From positions 1 through 64,000 of the forward strand of contig NZ_BQXQ01000022.1 of the NCBI RefSeq assembly GCF_030159055.1: a stretch of 64,000 nucleotides of DNA, read 5' to 3'. The position numbers were made by a program, and so were the translations under genes. The notes below the pieces were generated by a model, which saw nothing but the letters and a program-made list of their open reading frames with translations, made no database searches and was not told where the DNA came from. This DNA comes from Acidovorax sp. SUPP3334 (lineage in GTDB: Bacteria; Pseudomonadota; Gammaproteobacteria; Burkholderiales; Burkholderiaceae_C). Shown piece by piece: positions 1-9,539 of the stretch (position 1 is the stretch's first letter; every line of letters starts with the position of its first letter).

Positions 1-1450
1 CGCCGCCCTTGCTCGATTTGGTCTTGATACCCGACTGCGTGGCGTTGCCGGGCAGGCCCCAGGGAGGCATGTTGTCGGCGTTATAGACGCAGCCCAGGAT
101 GATGGGGTAGTCGGGATCGCCGTTCAAAAAATCGACGATCACCTCCATGCCGATGCGCGGGATGAACACGTTGCCGAACTGCGGCCCGGCCCAGGTGGAG
201 GACACGCGCACCCAGCAGCTGGAGTTTTCGTTCATGGCGCCGATGCGGTCCCAGTGGAACTGCACCTTGACGCGGCCGTATTGGTCGGTCCAGATCTCCT
301 CGCCCGGCGGGCCGACGACCACGGCCGTCTGCGGACCCGTGGTGCGGGGCCGGGGCGTGGCGACGACGGGGCGGTAGGGCATGGCGGTGGGATGCACCTC
401 CATCGAAAAGCGCTGGATGGAGCCGCCCTGGGTCTGGCCCACGCCATTGAGGCCCTGGCTGGCCTGGGCGTTTTCTTCCAGGTAGTACTCCACCGACACC
501 ACCAGGTACTGCTGGTTCTGGTCTTCGCGCGGGTAGTTGTCCAGCACGATGGTGTAGCCGGGGGCGATGCTGCGTTTGTTCAGCCTGGCCTGGGCGCGGT
601 GGTGGCCGGCAAGGCCGGTTTCCATCTGCAGCCGGGTGTAGGTCTCGCCATCGGAAAACTCGGTGTAGCCACCCGGCCATTCATACATCTCGTAGCTGTC
701 GTGCGCGTGGCCAGGAGGCGACTGGCGCATGTCGGACAGGTCGGCACGGGGTTTTTTGAAGTCGTAGTCGTTCAGGTAGGCGCGCCCGGGCTGCACGGCC
801 TGGCCCATGTGCCAGGAAAAGATGTGTTCCCGGTCTGCCAGCGCGGTCTTTCCCGGCGGATGGAAGGGAATGACATGGCCGCCCGGCAGCGGGCTGTGCG
901 AGCCCATCACGTCGTCGGCAAACACCAGCGTGTGGCTGCCGGCCTGGTGTTCGAAATACCAGTAAATGCCTTCCGATTCGCACAGCCGCGCAATGAACGC
1001 GAAATCGGTTTCATGGTATTGAACCGTGTAGGGCCGCACACGATAAGCCCGCGAGAGCTTTTTCTGCATCGGCTGCCCATATTTCTGCAGCACGTTTTCG
1101 ACGATATCCGGGACGGTCATTTCCTGGAAGATCTTGAAATCGCTGCGCCGCGTGGCAAGCCAGAGCCAGGGTCGCAGCACCAGCCGGTAGGAGTAATTGG
1201 ACGAGGTGTCCTGGCCCTGCATTCCAAAACCCGTGGCAATGCCGTCCAGATACCGCCTTCCCAGCCCCTCGGTTTCCACCACCACCGTGCTGCCCAGGCC
1301 CAGCAAGGCTTTCGGGTCGATGCTCCTGCTCTTGGAGATCAGGTCGATCTCGAATTCAAACAACCCGGACAGCGCCTCGCTTCCTTTCAATTGCCTGAAT
1401 TGCAGCGCCTCTCCCAAAGGCGTTTGAATTGTTACGCGGCGATTGGTCAT
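1..1450 (-). CDS. vgrG: Type VI secretion spike protein VgrG (3' part cut by the window edge)
   Basis: Reading the minus strand from ATG at 1450 gives an open frame of 483 codons that runs off the window start with no stop. The N-terminus (MTNRRVTIQTPLGEALQF) and the following region match the gp27-like part of VgrG. The last visible part, with DQYGRVKVQFHWD, SSCWVRVSSTWAG and PRIGMEVIVDFLNGDPD, is the gp5-like OB/beta-helix region. VgrG trimers form the puncturing tip of the type VI secretion system and carry effectors. The C-terminal needle or any effector extension lies outside the window, so cargo cannot be judged. The gene is divergent from the SGNH hydrolase gene across about 220 bp. 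Confidence 0.93.
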   Translation of the reverse strand, partial: MTNRRVTIQTPLGEALQFRQLKGSEALSGLFEFEIDLISKSRSIDPKALLGLGSTVVVETEGLGRRYLDGIATGFGMQGQDTSSNYSYRLVLRPWLWLATRRSDFKIFQEMTVPDIVENVLQKYGQPMQKKLSRAYRVRPYTVQYHETDFAFIARLCESEGIYWYFEHQAGSHTLVFADDVMGSHSPLPGGHVIPFHPPGKTALADREHIFSWHMGQAVQPGRAYLNDYDFKKPRADLSDMRQSPPGHAHDSYEMYEWPGGYTEFSDGETYTRLQMETGLAGHHRAQARLNKRSIAPGYTIVLDNYPREDQNQQYLVVSVEYYLEENAQASQGLNGVGQTQGGSIQRFSMEVHPTAMPYRPVVATPRPRTTGPQTAVVVGPPGEEIWTDQYGRVKVQFHWDRIGAMNENSSCWVRVSSTWAGPQFGNVFIPRIGMEVIVDFLNGDPDYPIILGCVYNADNMPPWGLPGNATQSGIKTKSSKGG

Positions 1451-1673
1451 GCGAAAAAATGTTTCTGAGCGTTGAATCGGGTCCGAATTATGCAGTGCCG
1501 TTTTCAGTGACAGCGCACGCCGTTTGTGCAGCGCAACACCCTAATTGCATCCAGATGTATTTCATTGATGGATGCTTCGTGCCGGTTGTGATTTACGCCG
1601 CGTTGTGGTGGACTGCGGGGCGCCCGATGGCACCTTTTTTTGAACGCCTCGCCATCACAACGAAGGGATATCG

Positions 1674-2327
1674 ATGAGCGCAGTTTTCGGACCGCAGCGG
1701 ACCTGCTCTGTGGAACTCAATGGCGACAGCATTCTTTTCGGGTTCGACCCGGCCTCGGCGACCGGGCGGCATGCGCAGACCCCGGCGCAGCGCATCGTTT
1801 TCAAGCGGCCGGGCTGGGTGGTCGATGACCGGACTGCCGCGGGCCTCAGGGTGTATGACCTGGTGCGGGGCTACGAGGAACCCTTCGAAGGCGCTCCGCC
1901 CAACCTCTTTCCGCGTGGCCCGCAGGGGCCTTTCGACACCGAACCCCATGCCTCGCGGATCGTGGTCTTCCAGGCCGGTGTGAACGACCATGCCCGCCCG
2001 GGCTTCGATCTGGAGCAATTCGAGGCGGATTACCGCGGCCTGATCCGGGTGGCTCGCTCGCTGGGGCGCGCTGCCGTGGTCACGGGCCTCACGCCCGTAT
2101 CGGACAAGATCTTCGGCCCCGAGGCGCTGGCCACCATGCACGCGATCAACGGGGTGATCCACCAGGTGGCCACCGACACCCGTACCCTGCATGCCCGATG
2201 GGATTCGATGCCGTTTTCGGTCGATGCGGATACGACCGATGGCATTCACCCGACGCAGGCCGCCTCCAACCGGCTGGCCGACCGCCTGACGGCCACGCTC
2301 GACCGCGCCTTTCGCCTCGGGGCTTGA
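1674..2327 (+). CDS. SGNH/GDSL-family hydrolase
   Basis: 217 aa. Visible SGNH blocks are NGDSILFG near residue 17 (block I with the nucleophile Ser), FQAGVND near residue 98 (block III, Gly-x-Asn-Asp) and DGIHPTQAAS near residue 187 (block V, Asp and His). This supports a serine esterase or acyl hydrolase of the GDSL type, without a predictable substrate. No signal peptide is visible. AAGGGA lies 7-12 nt before the ATG and supports the start. The gene is divergent from vgrG, so an association with type VI secretion (cargo or envelope remodelling) is possible, but only by position. Confidence 0.75.
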   Translation: MSAVFGPQRTCSVELNGDSILFGFDPASATGRHAQTPAQRIVFKRPGWVVDDRTAAGLRVYDLVRGYEEPFEGAPPNLFPRGPQGPFDTEPHASRIVVFQAGVNDHARPGFDLEQFEADYRGLIRVARSLGRAAVVTGLTPVSDKIFGPEALATMHAINGVIHQVATDTRTLHARWDSMPFSVDADTTDGIHPTQAASNRLADRLTATLDRAFRLGA

Positions 2328-2466
2328 TTCGTGTCTGCGTTGCCAAACCGGCACAAACCCGGGGGCTGGTGAATTCCCTGCCCGGCAGGGGGCAAGACGG
2401 TGATACAAAAACACCAGCGGGCTGGAAGGCCGGTCTGCACGCAACCCCACGAAAAGGTCTTCTCGC

Positions 2467-3285
2467 ATGCCCGCACTCGCCGCTTTCCTTCAGGAGGTCA
2501 AGCTGCCCACCATGCCCGAGGTGGCCCACAGCCTGATCCAGACCCTGCACGACGACGACATTCCCTTCGAGAAGGTGCGAACGGCCATCTCCAAGGATCC
2601 GTCGCTCACCGCCAAGCTGGTCCGCATGGCCAACAGCGCACGCTTCGGGCTGCCGCGCCAGGTGTCCTCGCTGGACGATGCCATCAACATGGTCGGGCTC
2701 AACCAGGTGCGCACGCTGGCCCTGGCGGCGTGCATGACCGGCTCGTTCGCCGATGCGCCGGGCGTGGACCGGCAGGAGTTCTGGAAGGAAAGCATGGCCT
2801 GCGCCGGCTACGCGCAATGGCTGGCGCGGGCCCTGGGCACCGATGTGCAGCAATCGTGGCTGACCGGCTTCATGGTGCGGCTGGGCGAACTCATCATCGC
2901 GCAGAAGGCGCCGCGCGAGATCGTCGAGATCGAACGCCTGCCCCATCTGCCCGGCGGCCGCTGGCAGCGCGAGCAGAGCCTGCTGGGCTTCACGGAGGGG
3001 CAGATCACCGCCGAACTGGCGCGGCAGTGGAGGTTTCCGGACGAGGTGGTGCGCGCGCTGGAAACCGCGTCCGACCCGCTGGCCAGTCCGTCGTTCTGCC
3101 GGCTGGGGGCCATCGTGCACGTGGCCACGCTGCTGGCCGAGATCGCCGTAGGCCCCAAGGCGACGCTGGCCGAAACGATCGGCGCCCTGCCGGACGAACT
3201 GCTGCAGGCGCTGCAGCTCGACCCCGGCTGGCTGGCCGACCATCTGCCGGACCCGGCCGTGTTCACCGACACTTCGGCGTTGTAG
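2467..3285 (+). CDS. HDOD domain protein
   Basis: 272 aa. Nearly the whole length reads as an HDOD domain (HD-related output domain): LPTMPEVAHSLIQTLHDD at residues 15-32, ISKDPSLTAKLVRMANSA at 42-59, and a conserved helix with INMVGLNQVRTLAL. The catalytic His-Asp pair of true HD phosphohydrolases is not evident, as usual for HDOD proteins. These often act as signalling scaffolds beside cyclic-di-GMP or two-component proteins. No other domain is attached. It stands alone on the plus strand and converges on dctA, with a terminator between them. Its specific role is unknown. Confidence 0.85.
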   Translation: MPALAAFLQEVKLPTMPEVAHSLIQTLHDDDIPFEKVRTAISKDPSLTAKLVRMANSARFGLPRQVSSLDDAINMVGLNQVRTLALAACMTGSFADAPGVDRQEFWKESMACAGYAQWLARALGTDVQQSWLTGFMVRLGELIIAQKAPREIVEIERLPHLPGGRWQREQSLLGFTEGQITAELARQWRFPDEVVRALETASDPLASPSFCRLGAIVHVATLLAEIAVGPKATLAETIGALPDELLQALQLDPGWLADHLPDPAVFTDTSAL

Positions 3286-3310
3286 CCGCCTGCATCCCGA
3301 CGACAGCCCC

Positions 3311-3339
3311 CAATGAAAAAGGCCGGCGAAAGCCGGCCT
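3311..3339 (-). terminator. Rho-independent terminator of dctA
   Basis: On the minus strand an 8-bp perfect stem (AGGCCGGC / GCCGGCCT) with a 4-nt loop is followed by a run of T. It lies 70 nt beyond the dctA stop. The plus-strand reading lacks a U-tract after the stem, so it mainly serves dctA. Confidence 0.8.
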
Positions 3340-3406
3340 GATGGGATGGGTGACACCCGAGGGGGTGGGGCGGCAGCGCGTGCCGCCCTGAAGCCTTGGC
3401 GGCACT

Positions 3407-4759
3407 TCAGCGGGGGCCGCTCGTGTCCATGCGCTCGGTCTTGGCGTCCAGCAGCACCTCGGGGGCGTCGGCGTCCACCCAGTTGGGATCGTTCAGGCGC
3501 TGCTTGAGCTTGTTCTCGTCGAGGTCGCCGGTCCATTTGGCGACCACGATGGTGGCCACGCCGTTGCCCACCAGATTGGTGAGCGCGCGCGCCTCCGACA
3601 TGAAGCGGTCGATGCCCAGGATGAGGGCCAGTCCCGCCACCGGCACATGGCCCACCGCGGACAGCGACGCTGCCAGCACGATGAAGCCGCTGCCCGTGAT
3701 GCCGGCCGCGCCCTTGGAGGTGAGCAGCAGCACCAGCAGCAGCGTGATCTGGTGCGTGATGTCCAGCGGCGTGTTCGTGGCCTGCGCGATGAACACCGCG
3801 GCCATGGTCAGGTAGATGGACGTGCCGTCCAGGTTGAACGAGTAGCCGGTGGGAATGACCAGGCCCACGGTGGTCTTCTTGGCGCCCAGGTTCTCCATCT
3901 TTTCCATCATGCGCGGCAGCACCGATTCGCTGGACGACGTGCCCAGCACGATCAGCAGCTCTTCCTTGATGTACTTGATGAACTTCCAGATCGAGAAGCC
4001 GTGAAAGCGCGCAATCGAGCCCAGCACGATGAAGATGAACAGCAGGCAGGTCAGGTAGAACGAGCCCATCAGCTTGCCCAGCGACAGCAGCGAACCCACG
4101 CCGTACTTGCCGATGGTGAACGACATGGCGCCGAACGCTCCGATGGGCGCCACCTTCATGATGTAGCCCACGATGGTGAACAGCACGTGCGAGGTCTTCT
4201 CGATGAAGTCGAACACCAGCGTGCCGCGGCCGCCGAAGCGGTGCAGCGCGAAGCCGAACATCACGGCGATCAGCAGCACCTGCAGGATCTCGCCCTTGGC
4301 GAACGCATCGACCACCGTGGTGGGGATGACGTTCATCAGGAAGTCGGTGGTCGTGCCCATCTTGCCGGGCGCGGTGTAGGCGGCGATCGACTTGGTGTCG
4401 ATGGTGGACGCATCCACGTTCATGCCGGCGCCGGGCTGCAGCACGTTGACCACGATCAGGCCGATGACCAGTGCGACCGTGCTCAAGATTTCGAAATACA
4501 GAAGCGCCAGGCCGCCGGTGCGGCCGACCTTCTTCATGTCTTCCATGCCCGCGATGCCGATCACCACGGTGCAGAAGATGATCGGCGCGATGATCATCTT
4601 GATCAGCTTGATGAAGCCGTCGCCCAGCGGTTTCATCTGTTCGCCCAGCGCTGGGTAGAAGTGCCCCAGCAGCACGCCGACGACGACGGCGAACAGCACC
4701 TGGAGGTACAGCGAGCGGTAGAAGGGCTTCTTGCGAGGGAGAGTGCTTGTCTCTTGCAT
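3407..4759 (-). CDS. dctA: C4-dicarboxylate:cation symporter DctA
   Basis: 450 aa from ATG 4759, at [20 protein letters not shown]. The open frame extends 31 codons further upstream, but only this start matches the family N-terminus. It is a DAACS (glutamate/dicarboxylate:H+/Na+) transporter of the inner membrane taking up succinate, fumarate and malate. Family signatures seen are the serine-rich loop [18 protein letters not shown] and the following [18 protein letters not shown]. The length is normal. It is monocistronic and ends in a good terminator. An upstream sigma-54 or DctD site was not identified. Confidence 0.95.
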   Translation of the reverse strand: MQETSTLPRKKPFYRSLYLQVLFAVVVGVLLGHFYPALGEQMKPLGDGFIKLIKMIIAPIIFCTVVIGIAGMEDMKKVGRTGGLALLYFEILSTVALVIGLIVVNVLQPGAGMNVDASTIDTKSIAAYTAPGKMGTTTDFLMNVIPTTVVDAFAKGEILQVLLIAVMFGFALHRFGGRGTLVFDFIEKTSHVLFTIVGYIMKVAPIGAFGAMSFTIGKYGVGSLLSLGKLMGSFYLTCLLFIFIVLGSIARFHGFSIWKFIKYIKEELLIVLGTSSSESVLPRMMEKMENLGAKKTTVGLVIPTGYSFNLDGTSIYLTMAAVFIAQATNTPLDITHQITLLLVLLLTSKGAAGITGSGFIVLAASLSAVGHVPVAGLALILGIDRFMSEARALTNLVGNGVATIVVAKWTGDLDENKLKQRLNDPNWVDADAPEVLLDAKTERMDTSGPR

Positions 4760-5349
4760 GGGTTCTGCGCGTACCGTCGCCAGCAGCGCTCGTTTTTGAA
4801 GGTGGGTGAATGTATCTCTAGTCAAGGCCGTTTCGATTGTGGAAAGCCACATTCTGGAAACTACTTACGAATTTCGCCACTCGCCCCGTTTCGAGAAAAT
4901 GCTTGCGGGCGCAAGAGAGCGCAGGACTCCGCTTCGGTGAACGAAGGGGGCCTTCTGCAGGCCGTACTGGTGAGCGCACCGGCGCCGTCGTCAGCCGCGT
5001 GACAGCCTCCGGTGGGCACTGCTCGCCGGCACCCAGAGGCGCATGCATGGCTTCAGCGGGCCGGGCACTGAGCCTGGTGCGCAGGGGAATCGCATGAAAT
5101 TAGGCTCCAGCGCAATGAATACGGCGGTGTATAGCTATTTATTTGATAGCAATGGAGCGTGGGCCTGTTTGCCACCCGGCCATTCGTTCGAAGCCCGCGT
5201 GCCCGCCAGCCCGAGCCCCCCGCGTACGCCACTTGGCGTATTGGCGGCGCGGGGTGCGGTCTCCAGAATCCATTCCATCGACCGATCACAGGCCCCGTCC
5301 GGGGCCCCGGGCGAAGCGGTTTGACCCCCATCCATTGGAGATGCACCCC
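4760..5349. other. Intergenic region between dctA and urtA
   Basis: About 590 bp between divergent dctA and urtA. It must hold both promoters. No convincing ORF is visible; reading frames here have no ribosome site and no family resemblance. It contains one copy of the dispersed hairpin repeat (5095-5156). Just before urtA, GGAG (5337-5340) sits 9 nt from the chosen start. No clear NtrC/sigma-54 (GG-N10-GC) site was pinned down, although urt genes are often nitrogen-regulated. Confidence 0.5.
5095..5156 (-). repeat. Dispersed hairpin repeat, copy 1
   Basis: On the minus strand: TTGCTATCAAATAAATAGCT, an 18-nt spacer, then TTGCGCTGGAGCC. It shares the layout (TGCTAT-N-ATAGC hairpin, spacer, TGCGCTGGAGCC, T-rich tail) with other copies in this window. 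Confidence 0.75.
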
Positions 5350-6612
5350 ATGCAACGTCGTTACTCTCTCAAGGCCCTCGCGGCCGTCGCCACGCTGGCG
5401 GGCCTGTCGGCACTGCCGGCCCATGCCGCCGACACCATCAAGGTCGGCGTGCTGCACAGCCTGTCGGGCACCATGGCGATTTCGGAGACCGTGCTGAAAG
5501 ACACGGTGCTCATGGCCATCGACGAGATCAACGCCAAGGGTGGCGTGCTCGGCAAGAAGCTGGAACCCGTGGTGGTGGACCCGGCCTCCAACTGGCCCCT
5601 GTTCGCGGAGAAGACCAAGCAGCTGCTGGGCCAGGACAAGGTTTCGGTCATCTTCGGCTGCTGGACCTCGGTGAGCCGCAAGTCGGTGCTGCCCGTGGTC
5701 GAGGAAATGAACGGCCTGCTGTTCTACCCCGTGCAGTACGAAGGCGAAGAGCTGTCCAAGAACGTGTTCTACACCGGCGCCGCGCCCAACCAGCAGGCCA
5801 TTCCCGCGGTGGACTACCTGATGAGCAAGGACGGCGGCGGTGCCAAGCGCTGGGTGCTGCTGGGCACCGACTACGTGTACCCCCGCACCACCAACAAGAT
5901 CCTGCGCGCCTACCTGAAGTCCAAGGGCGTGAAGGACAGCGACATCGACGAGAAGTACACCCCCTTCGGCCATGCCGACTACCAGACCATCGTGGCCGAC
6001 ATCAAGAAGTTCAGCCAGGGCGGCAAGACGGCGGTGGTCTCCACCATCAACGGCGACTCCAACGTGCCGTTCTACAAGGAACTGGGCAACGCGGGCCTGA
6101 AGGCCAAGGACGTGCCGGTCGTCGCCTTCTCGGTGGGCGAGGAAGAGCTGCGCGGCGTGGACACCAAGCCGCTCGTGGGCCACCTGGCGGCATGGAACTA
6201 CTTCATGTCCATCAAGAACCCCACCAACACCGCTTTCATCAAGCAGTGGAGCGACTATGCCAAGGCCAAGAAGATCCCCGGCCACATGGACAAGCCGCTG
6301 ACCAACGATCCGATGGAGGCCACCTACATCGGCATCCACATGTGGAAGCAGGCCGTCGAGAAGGCCAAGAGCACCGATGTGGACAAGGTCATCGCCGCCA
6401 TGGCCGGCCAGACCTTCCAGGCGCCCAGCGGCATCGTGAGCAAGATGGACGAGAAGAACCACCACCTGCACAAGAGCGTGTTCATCGGCGAGATCAAGGC
6501 CGATGGCCAGTTCAACGTGGTGTGGAAGACGCCCGGCCCGGTCAAGGCCAAGCCGTGGAGCCCGTACATCGAAGGCAACGACAAGAAGAAGGACGAGCCG
6601 CAAGGGAAGTGA
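5350..6612 (+). CDS. urtA: Urea ABC transporter, substrate-binding protein UrtA
   Basis: 420 aa. It begins with a Sec signal peptide (MQRRYSLKALAAVATLAGL, cleavage after AHA). The mature protein starts ADTIKVGVLHSLSGTMAISE, typical of UrtA-type amide-binding proteins (type I periplasmic fold). IFGCWTSVSRKSVLPVVEE and LLFYPVQYEGEE are characteristic of UrtA rather than LivK. Start 5350 is preferred over the in-frame ATG at 5341 because GGAG (5337-5340) would touch the earlier one. It is the first gene of urtABCDE; urtB follows 198 nt downstream. Confidence 0.95.
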   Translation: MQRRYSLKALAAVATLAGLSALPAHAADTIKVGVLHSLSGTMAISETVLKDTVLMAIDEINAKGGVLGKKLEPVVVDPASNWPLFAEKTKQLLGQDKVSVIFGCWTSVSRKSVLPVVEEMNGLLFYPVQYEGEELSKNVFYTGAAPNQQAIPAVDYLMSKDGGGAKRWVLLGTDYVYPRTTNKILRAYLKSKGVKDSDIDEKYTPFGHADYQTIVADIKKFSQGGKTAVVSTINGDSNVPFYKELGNAGLKAKDVPVVAFSVGEEELRGVDTKPLVGHLAAWNYFMSIKNPTNTAFIKQWSDYAKAKKIPGHMDKPLTNDPMEATYIGIHMWKQAVEKAKSTDVDKVIAAMAGQTFQAPSGIVSKMDEKNHHLHKSVFIGEIKADGQFNVVWKTPGPVKAKPWSPYIEGNDKKKDEPQGK

Positions 6613-6740
6613 CACCCCCCTGAGGCGCTGCTCGCCTTCACCCCTCCTTCTCTCGCTGCGCTGCGCTGCGCGGGAGGGGGGACGACGCCAGCGGCCCGGC
6701 AAAGCCGGTTCCGCGGCGTCTGCTGGCTTCGGGCCGCGCG
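6613..6740. repeat. GC-rich intergenic repeat between urtA and urtB
   Basis: The gap starts CACCCCCCTGAGGCGCTG and contains CCTCCTTCTCTCGCTGCG, then a G-run GGGAGGGGGG and ACGACGCCAGCGGCCC. From general knowledge this resembles an intergenic sequence found in many copies in Acidovorax-type genomes. C-rich and G-rich halves can pair imperfectly. Only one copy is in this window, so the repeat status is recalled and not shown here. Confidence 0.45.
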
Positions 6741-6810
6741 GGTGCACGTGGCATGACGAAGCAGTCCGTGATCGCAATCCTTTCTTGTTCGTGACGACCT
6801 TCCCCTCACC

Positions 6811-8388
6811 ATGCTTCCCACCTTCTTTCACCGCCTGATCGCCTGCCTGCTGCTGTGTGCGGCGGTGCAGGCGCACGCGCTCACGCCGCAGGCCGCGCGG
6901 GCCATGGCGGCGGGCGATACCGACGAGCGCATCGCCGCGCTGCAGCAGGCCACGGCCACGCCCGACGATGCGACGCTGGCGTTCATCCGCGCCATGGCCG
7001 ACGACGCGGTCAAGATCGCGGGCGACCGGGCCATCGTGTTGAAGGACGGCAAGGGACTGGACCCCGCCACCGGCGCCCAGGTGCCGGTGCCCGACGATGC
7101 AGAGGACATCGTCAACAACAACCGCATGCGCGGCGAGTTCGACGCGGCGCTGGCCTCGCTGCAGCTGCTGTCGCCCGATGCGGCCCAGCGCCGCGCCGCC
7201 ATCGAGTCGCTCAAGGAAGAGACCGACGCCGCGCGCCTGCCCCTCATCGAAAAGGCCCTGGCCGCCGAGAAGGACGCCGGCCTGCGCGGCCGGCTCGAAG
7301 CCATTCGCGCGCGGGTGCTGCTGGCCAGCAGCGATGCGGGCCACCGCCTGGAAGCCGCCCAGCACCTGGCGGCCAGCGGCAACCCCGCCACGCGCACCGT
7401 GCTGCTGGAGCAGTTGCGCCAGGAGGCCGACCCGAAGGTCAAGGCCGCCATCCAGTCCGCGCTGGCCTCGGTGGAAGGCCGGCTGCAGTGGGGCGAAAAG
7501 CTCGCCGCGCTGTTCTCGGGCGTGAGCCTGGGGTCCATCCTGCTGCTCGTGGCGCTGGGCCTGGCCATCACCTACGGGCTGATGGGCGTCATCAACATGG
7601 CGCACGGCGAGCTGATGATGATCGGCGCCTATGCCACCTACGTGATGCAGGGCCTGTTCCAGAAGTACCTGCCCGGCGCCTTCGACTGGTATCTGGTGGC
7701 CGCCGTGCCCGCCGCGTTCTGCGCCTCGGCACTGATGGGCGCGGTGCTGGAGCGCAGCGTGATCCGCTTCCTCTATGGCCGGCCGCTGGAGACGCTGCTG
7801 GCCACCTGGGGCATCAGCCTGATGCTGCAGCAGCTCGTGCGCACCGTGTTCGGCGCGCAGAACGTGGGCGTGGAAAACCCCGCGTGGATGAGCGGCGGCG
7901 TGCAGCTCATGGACAACCTGCAACTGCCCTGGAACCGCGTGATCATCGTGGCGTTCGCCTTCGCGGTGCTGGGCGGCGTGGCCTACCTCATCGGCCGCAC
8001 GCGGCTGGGCCTGTTCGTGCGCGGCGTCACGCAGAACCGCCCCATCGCCTCGTGCATGGGCGTCAATACCGCCCGCGTGGACACCTATGCCTTCGCGCTG
8101 GGCTCCGGCATCGCCGGCCTGGCCGGCTGCGCCCTGAGCCAGGTCGGCAACGTGGGGCCCGACCTGGGCCAGGGCTACATCGTCGATTCGTTCATGGTGG
8201 TGGTGCTGGGCGGCGTGGGCCAGCTGGCCGGCACCGTGTACGCGGCGCTGGGCCTGGGCGTGCTCAACAAATTCCTCGAAGGCTGGACGGGCGCCGTGCT
8301 GGCCAAGATCGCGGTGCTGGTCTTCATCATCGTCTTCATCCAGAAGCGCCCGCAAGGCATCTTCGCCATGAAAGGGCGTGAAGCATGA
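6811..8388 (+). CDS. urtB: Urea ABC transporter, permease UrtB
   Basis: 525 aa. A signal peptide and a long periplasmic N-terminal region (about residues 1-230, alpha-helical, rich in Ala/Leu) precede the LivH-type permease domain starting near LFSGVSLGSILLLVALG. The extension is usual in UrtB and makes it longer than LivH. GLAITYGLMGVINMAHGEL and VVVLGGVGQLAGTVYAALG are permease signatures. It overlaps urtC by ATGA (8385-8388), implying translational coupling. No strong ribosome site precedes the ATG at 6811, so the exact start is less sure than the gene. Confidence 0.94.
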   Translation: MLPTFFHRLIACLLLCAAVQAHALTPQAARAMAAGDTDERIAALQQATATPDDATLAFIRAMADDAVKIAGDRAIVLKDGKGLDPATGAQVPVPDDAEDIVNNNRMRGEFDAALASLQLLSPDAAQRRAAIESLKEETDAARLPLIEKALAAEKDAGLRGRLEAIRARVLLASSDAGHRLEAAQHLAASGNPATRTVLLEQLRQEADPKVKAAIQSALASVEGRLQWGEKLAALFSGVSLGSILLLVALGLAITYGLMGVINMAHGELMMIGAYATYVMQGLFQKYLPGAFDWYLVAAVPAAFCASALMGAVLERSVIRFLYGRPLETLLATWGISLMLQQLVRTVFGAQNVGVENPAWMSGGVQLMDNLQLPWNRVIIVAFAFAVLGGVAYLIGRTRLGLFVRGVTQNRPIASCMGVNTARVDTYAFALGSGIAGLAGCALSQVGNVGPDLGQGYIVDSFMVVVLGGVGQLAGTVYAALGLGVLNKFLEGWTGAVLAKIAVLVFIIVFIQKRPQGIFAMKGREA

Positions 8389-9539
8389 ACGCCACGACCC
8401 GTCTTCCGATGGCCTTGCCCGGCGCCGCGCCGCTGCTCACCCGCTCCGGCTGGTCGGCCTTCATCGCCGCGCTGATCGCCGTGTGCGCCGTGGCGCCCGC
8501 TCTCAACCTGTGGCTGCCCGCCGGCAGCCCGCTGCACCTGTCCGACTATGCGGTGGCGCTGCTCGGCAAGATCATGTGCTACGCCATCTGCGCGCTGGCC
8601 ATGGACCTCATCTGGGGCTACACCGGCATCCTGAGCCTGGGCCACGGCCTGTTCTTCGCGCTGGGGGGCTACGTGATGGGCATGTACCTCATGCGCCAGA
8701 TCGGCCGCGACGGCAACTACCAGAGCGACCTGCCCGACTTCATGGTGTTCCTGGACTGGAAGGAGCTGCCCTGGCACTGGGCGCTGTCGGACAGCTTCAT
8801 CGCCACGCTGGTTCTCGTCGTGGCCGTGCCGGGGCTGGTGGCCTTCGTGTTCGGCTACTTCGCCTTCCGCTCGCGCATCAAGGGCGTGTATTTCTCGATC
8901 ATCACGCAGGCCATGACGTACGCCGCCATGCTGCTGTTCTTTCGCAACGAGACGGGCTTCGGCGGCAACAACGGCTTCACCGATTTCAAGCGCATCCTGG
9001 GGCAGCCGATCGCCACGCAGAACATGCGCATGCTGCTCTTCGTGCTCACGGGGCTGGCGCTGCTGGGCGCGTTCCTGCTGGGGCGCTGGCTGGTGCGCAG
9101 CAAATTCGGCCGCGTGCTTCAGGCGGTGCGCGATGCGGAAACGCGCGTCATGTTCTCGGGCTACTCGCCGCTGCCCTACAAGCTCACCATCTGGACCATC
9201 AGCGCCATGATGTGCGGCGTGGCCGGCGCGCTGTACGTGCCGCAGGTCGGCATCATCAACCCGGGCGAAATGAGCGCCGCCAACTCCATCGAAATCGCCG
9301 TGTGGGCGGCGGTGGGCGGGCGCGCGACGCTCATCGGCCCCATCGTGGGCGCCTTTCTGGTGAACGGCGCCAAGAGCTGGCTCACCGTGACCGCGCCGGA
9401 GTTCTGGCTGTACTTTCTGGGCGCGCTGTTCATCGCCGTCACCCTGTTCTTGCCGCAAGGCGTGGTGGGCCTGCTGCGCAAGCCGGGCGGCGCCATCGAC
9501 GGGGTCAAACGCCTGCTGCGGAAAGGCGGTGCGCGATGA
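8385..9539 (+). CDS. urtC: Urea ABC transporter, permease UrtC
   Basis: 384 aa, LivM-type inner-membrane permease with about ten hydrophobic segments. Signatures are DLIWGYTGILSLGHGLFFAL, YFAFRSRIKGVYFSIITQA and EIAVWAAVGGRATLIGPIVG. The large central loop with MRQIGRDGNYQSDLPDFM is usual for UrtC. It overlaps both neighbours by ATGA, consistent with coupled expression of urtB-urtC-urtD. Together with UrtB it forms the urea channel of the ABC transporter. Confidence 0.95.
   Translation: MNATTRLPMALPGAAPLLTRSGWSAFIAALIAVCAVAPALNLWLPAGSPLHLSDYAVALLGKIMCYAICALAMDLIWGYTGILSLGHGLFFALGGYVMGMYLMRQIGRDGNYQSDLPDFMVFLDWKELPWHWALSDSFIATLVLVVAVPGLVAFVFGYFAFRSRIKGVYFSIITQAMTYAAMLLFFRNETGFGGNNGFTDFKRILGQPIATQNMRMLLFVLTGLALLGAFLLGRWLVRSKFGRVLQAVRDAETRVMFSGYSPLPYKLTIWTISAMMCGVAGALYVPQVGIINPGEMSAANSIEIAVWAAVGGRATLIGPIVGAFLVNGAKSWLTVTAPEFWLYFLGALFIAVTLFLPQGVVGLLRKPGGAIDGVKRLLRKGGAR

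Noticed and set aside
6811-7500. UrtB N-terminal extension as a gene fusion
   Set aside because: The long periplasmic N-terminus is a known feature of UrtB.
5053-8355. 1100-codon open frame antisense to urtA-urtB
   Set aside because: His/Gln/Arg/Gly-rich translation without domains, opposite two clear genes; a GC-skew shadow.
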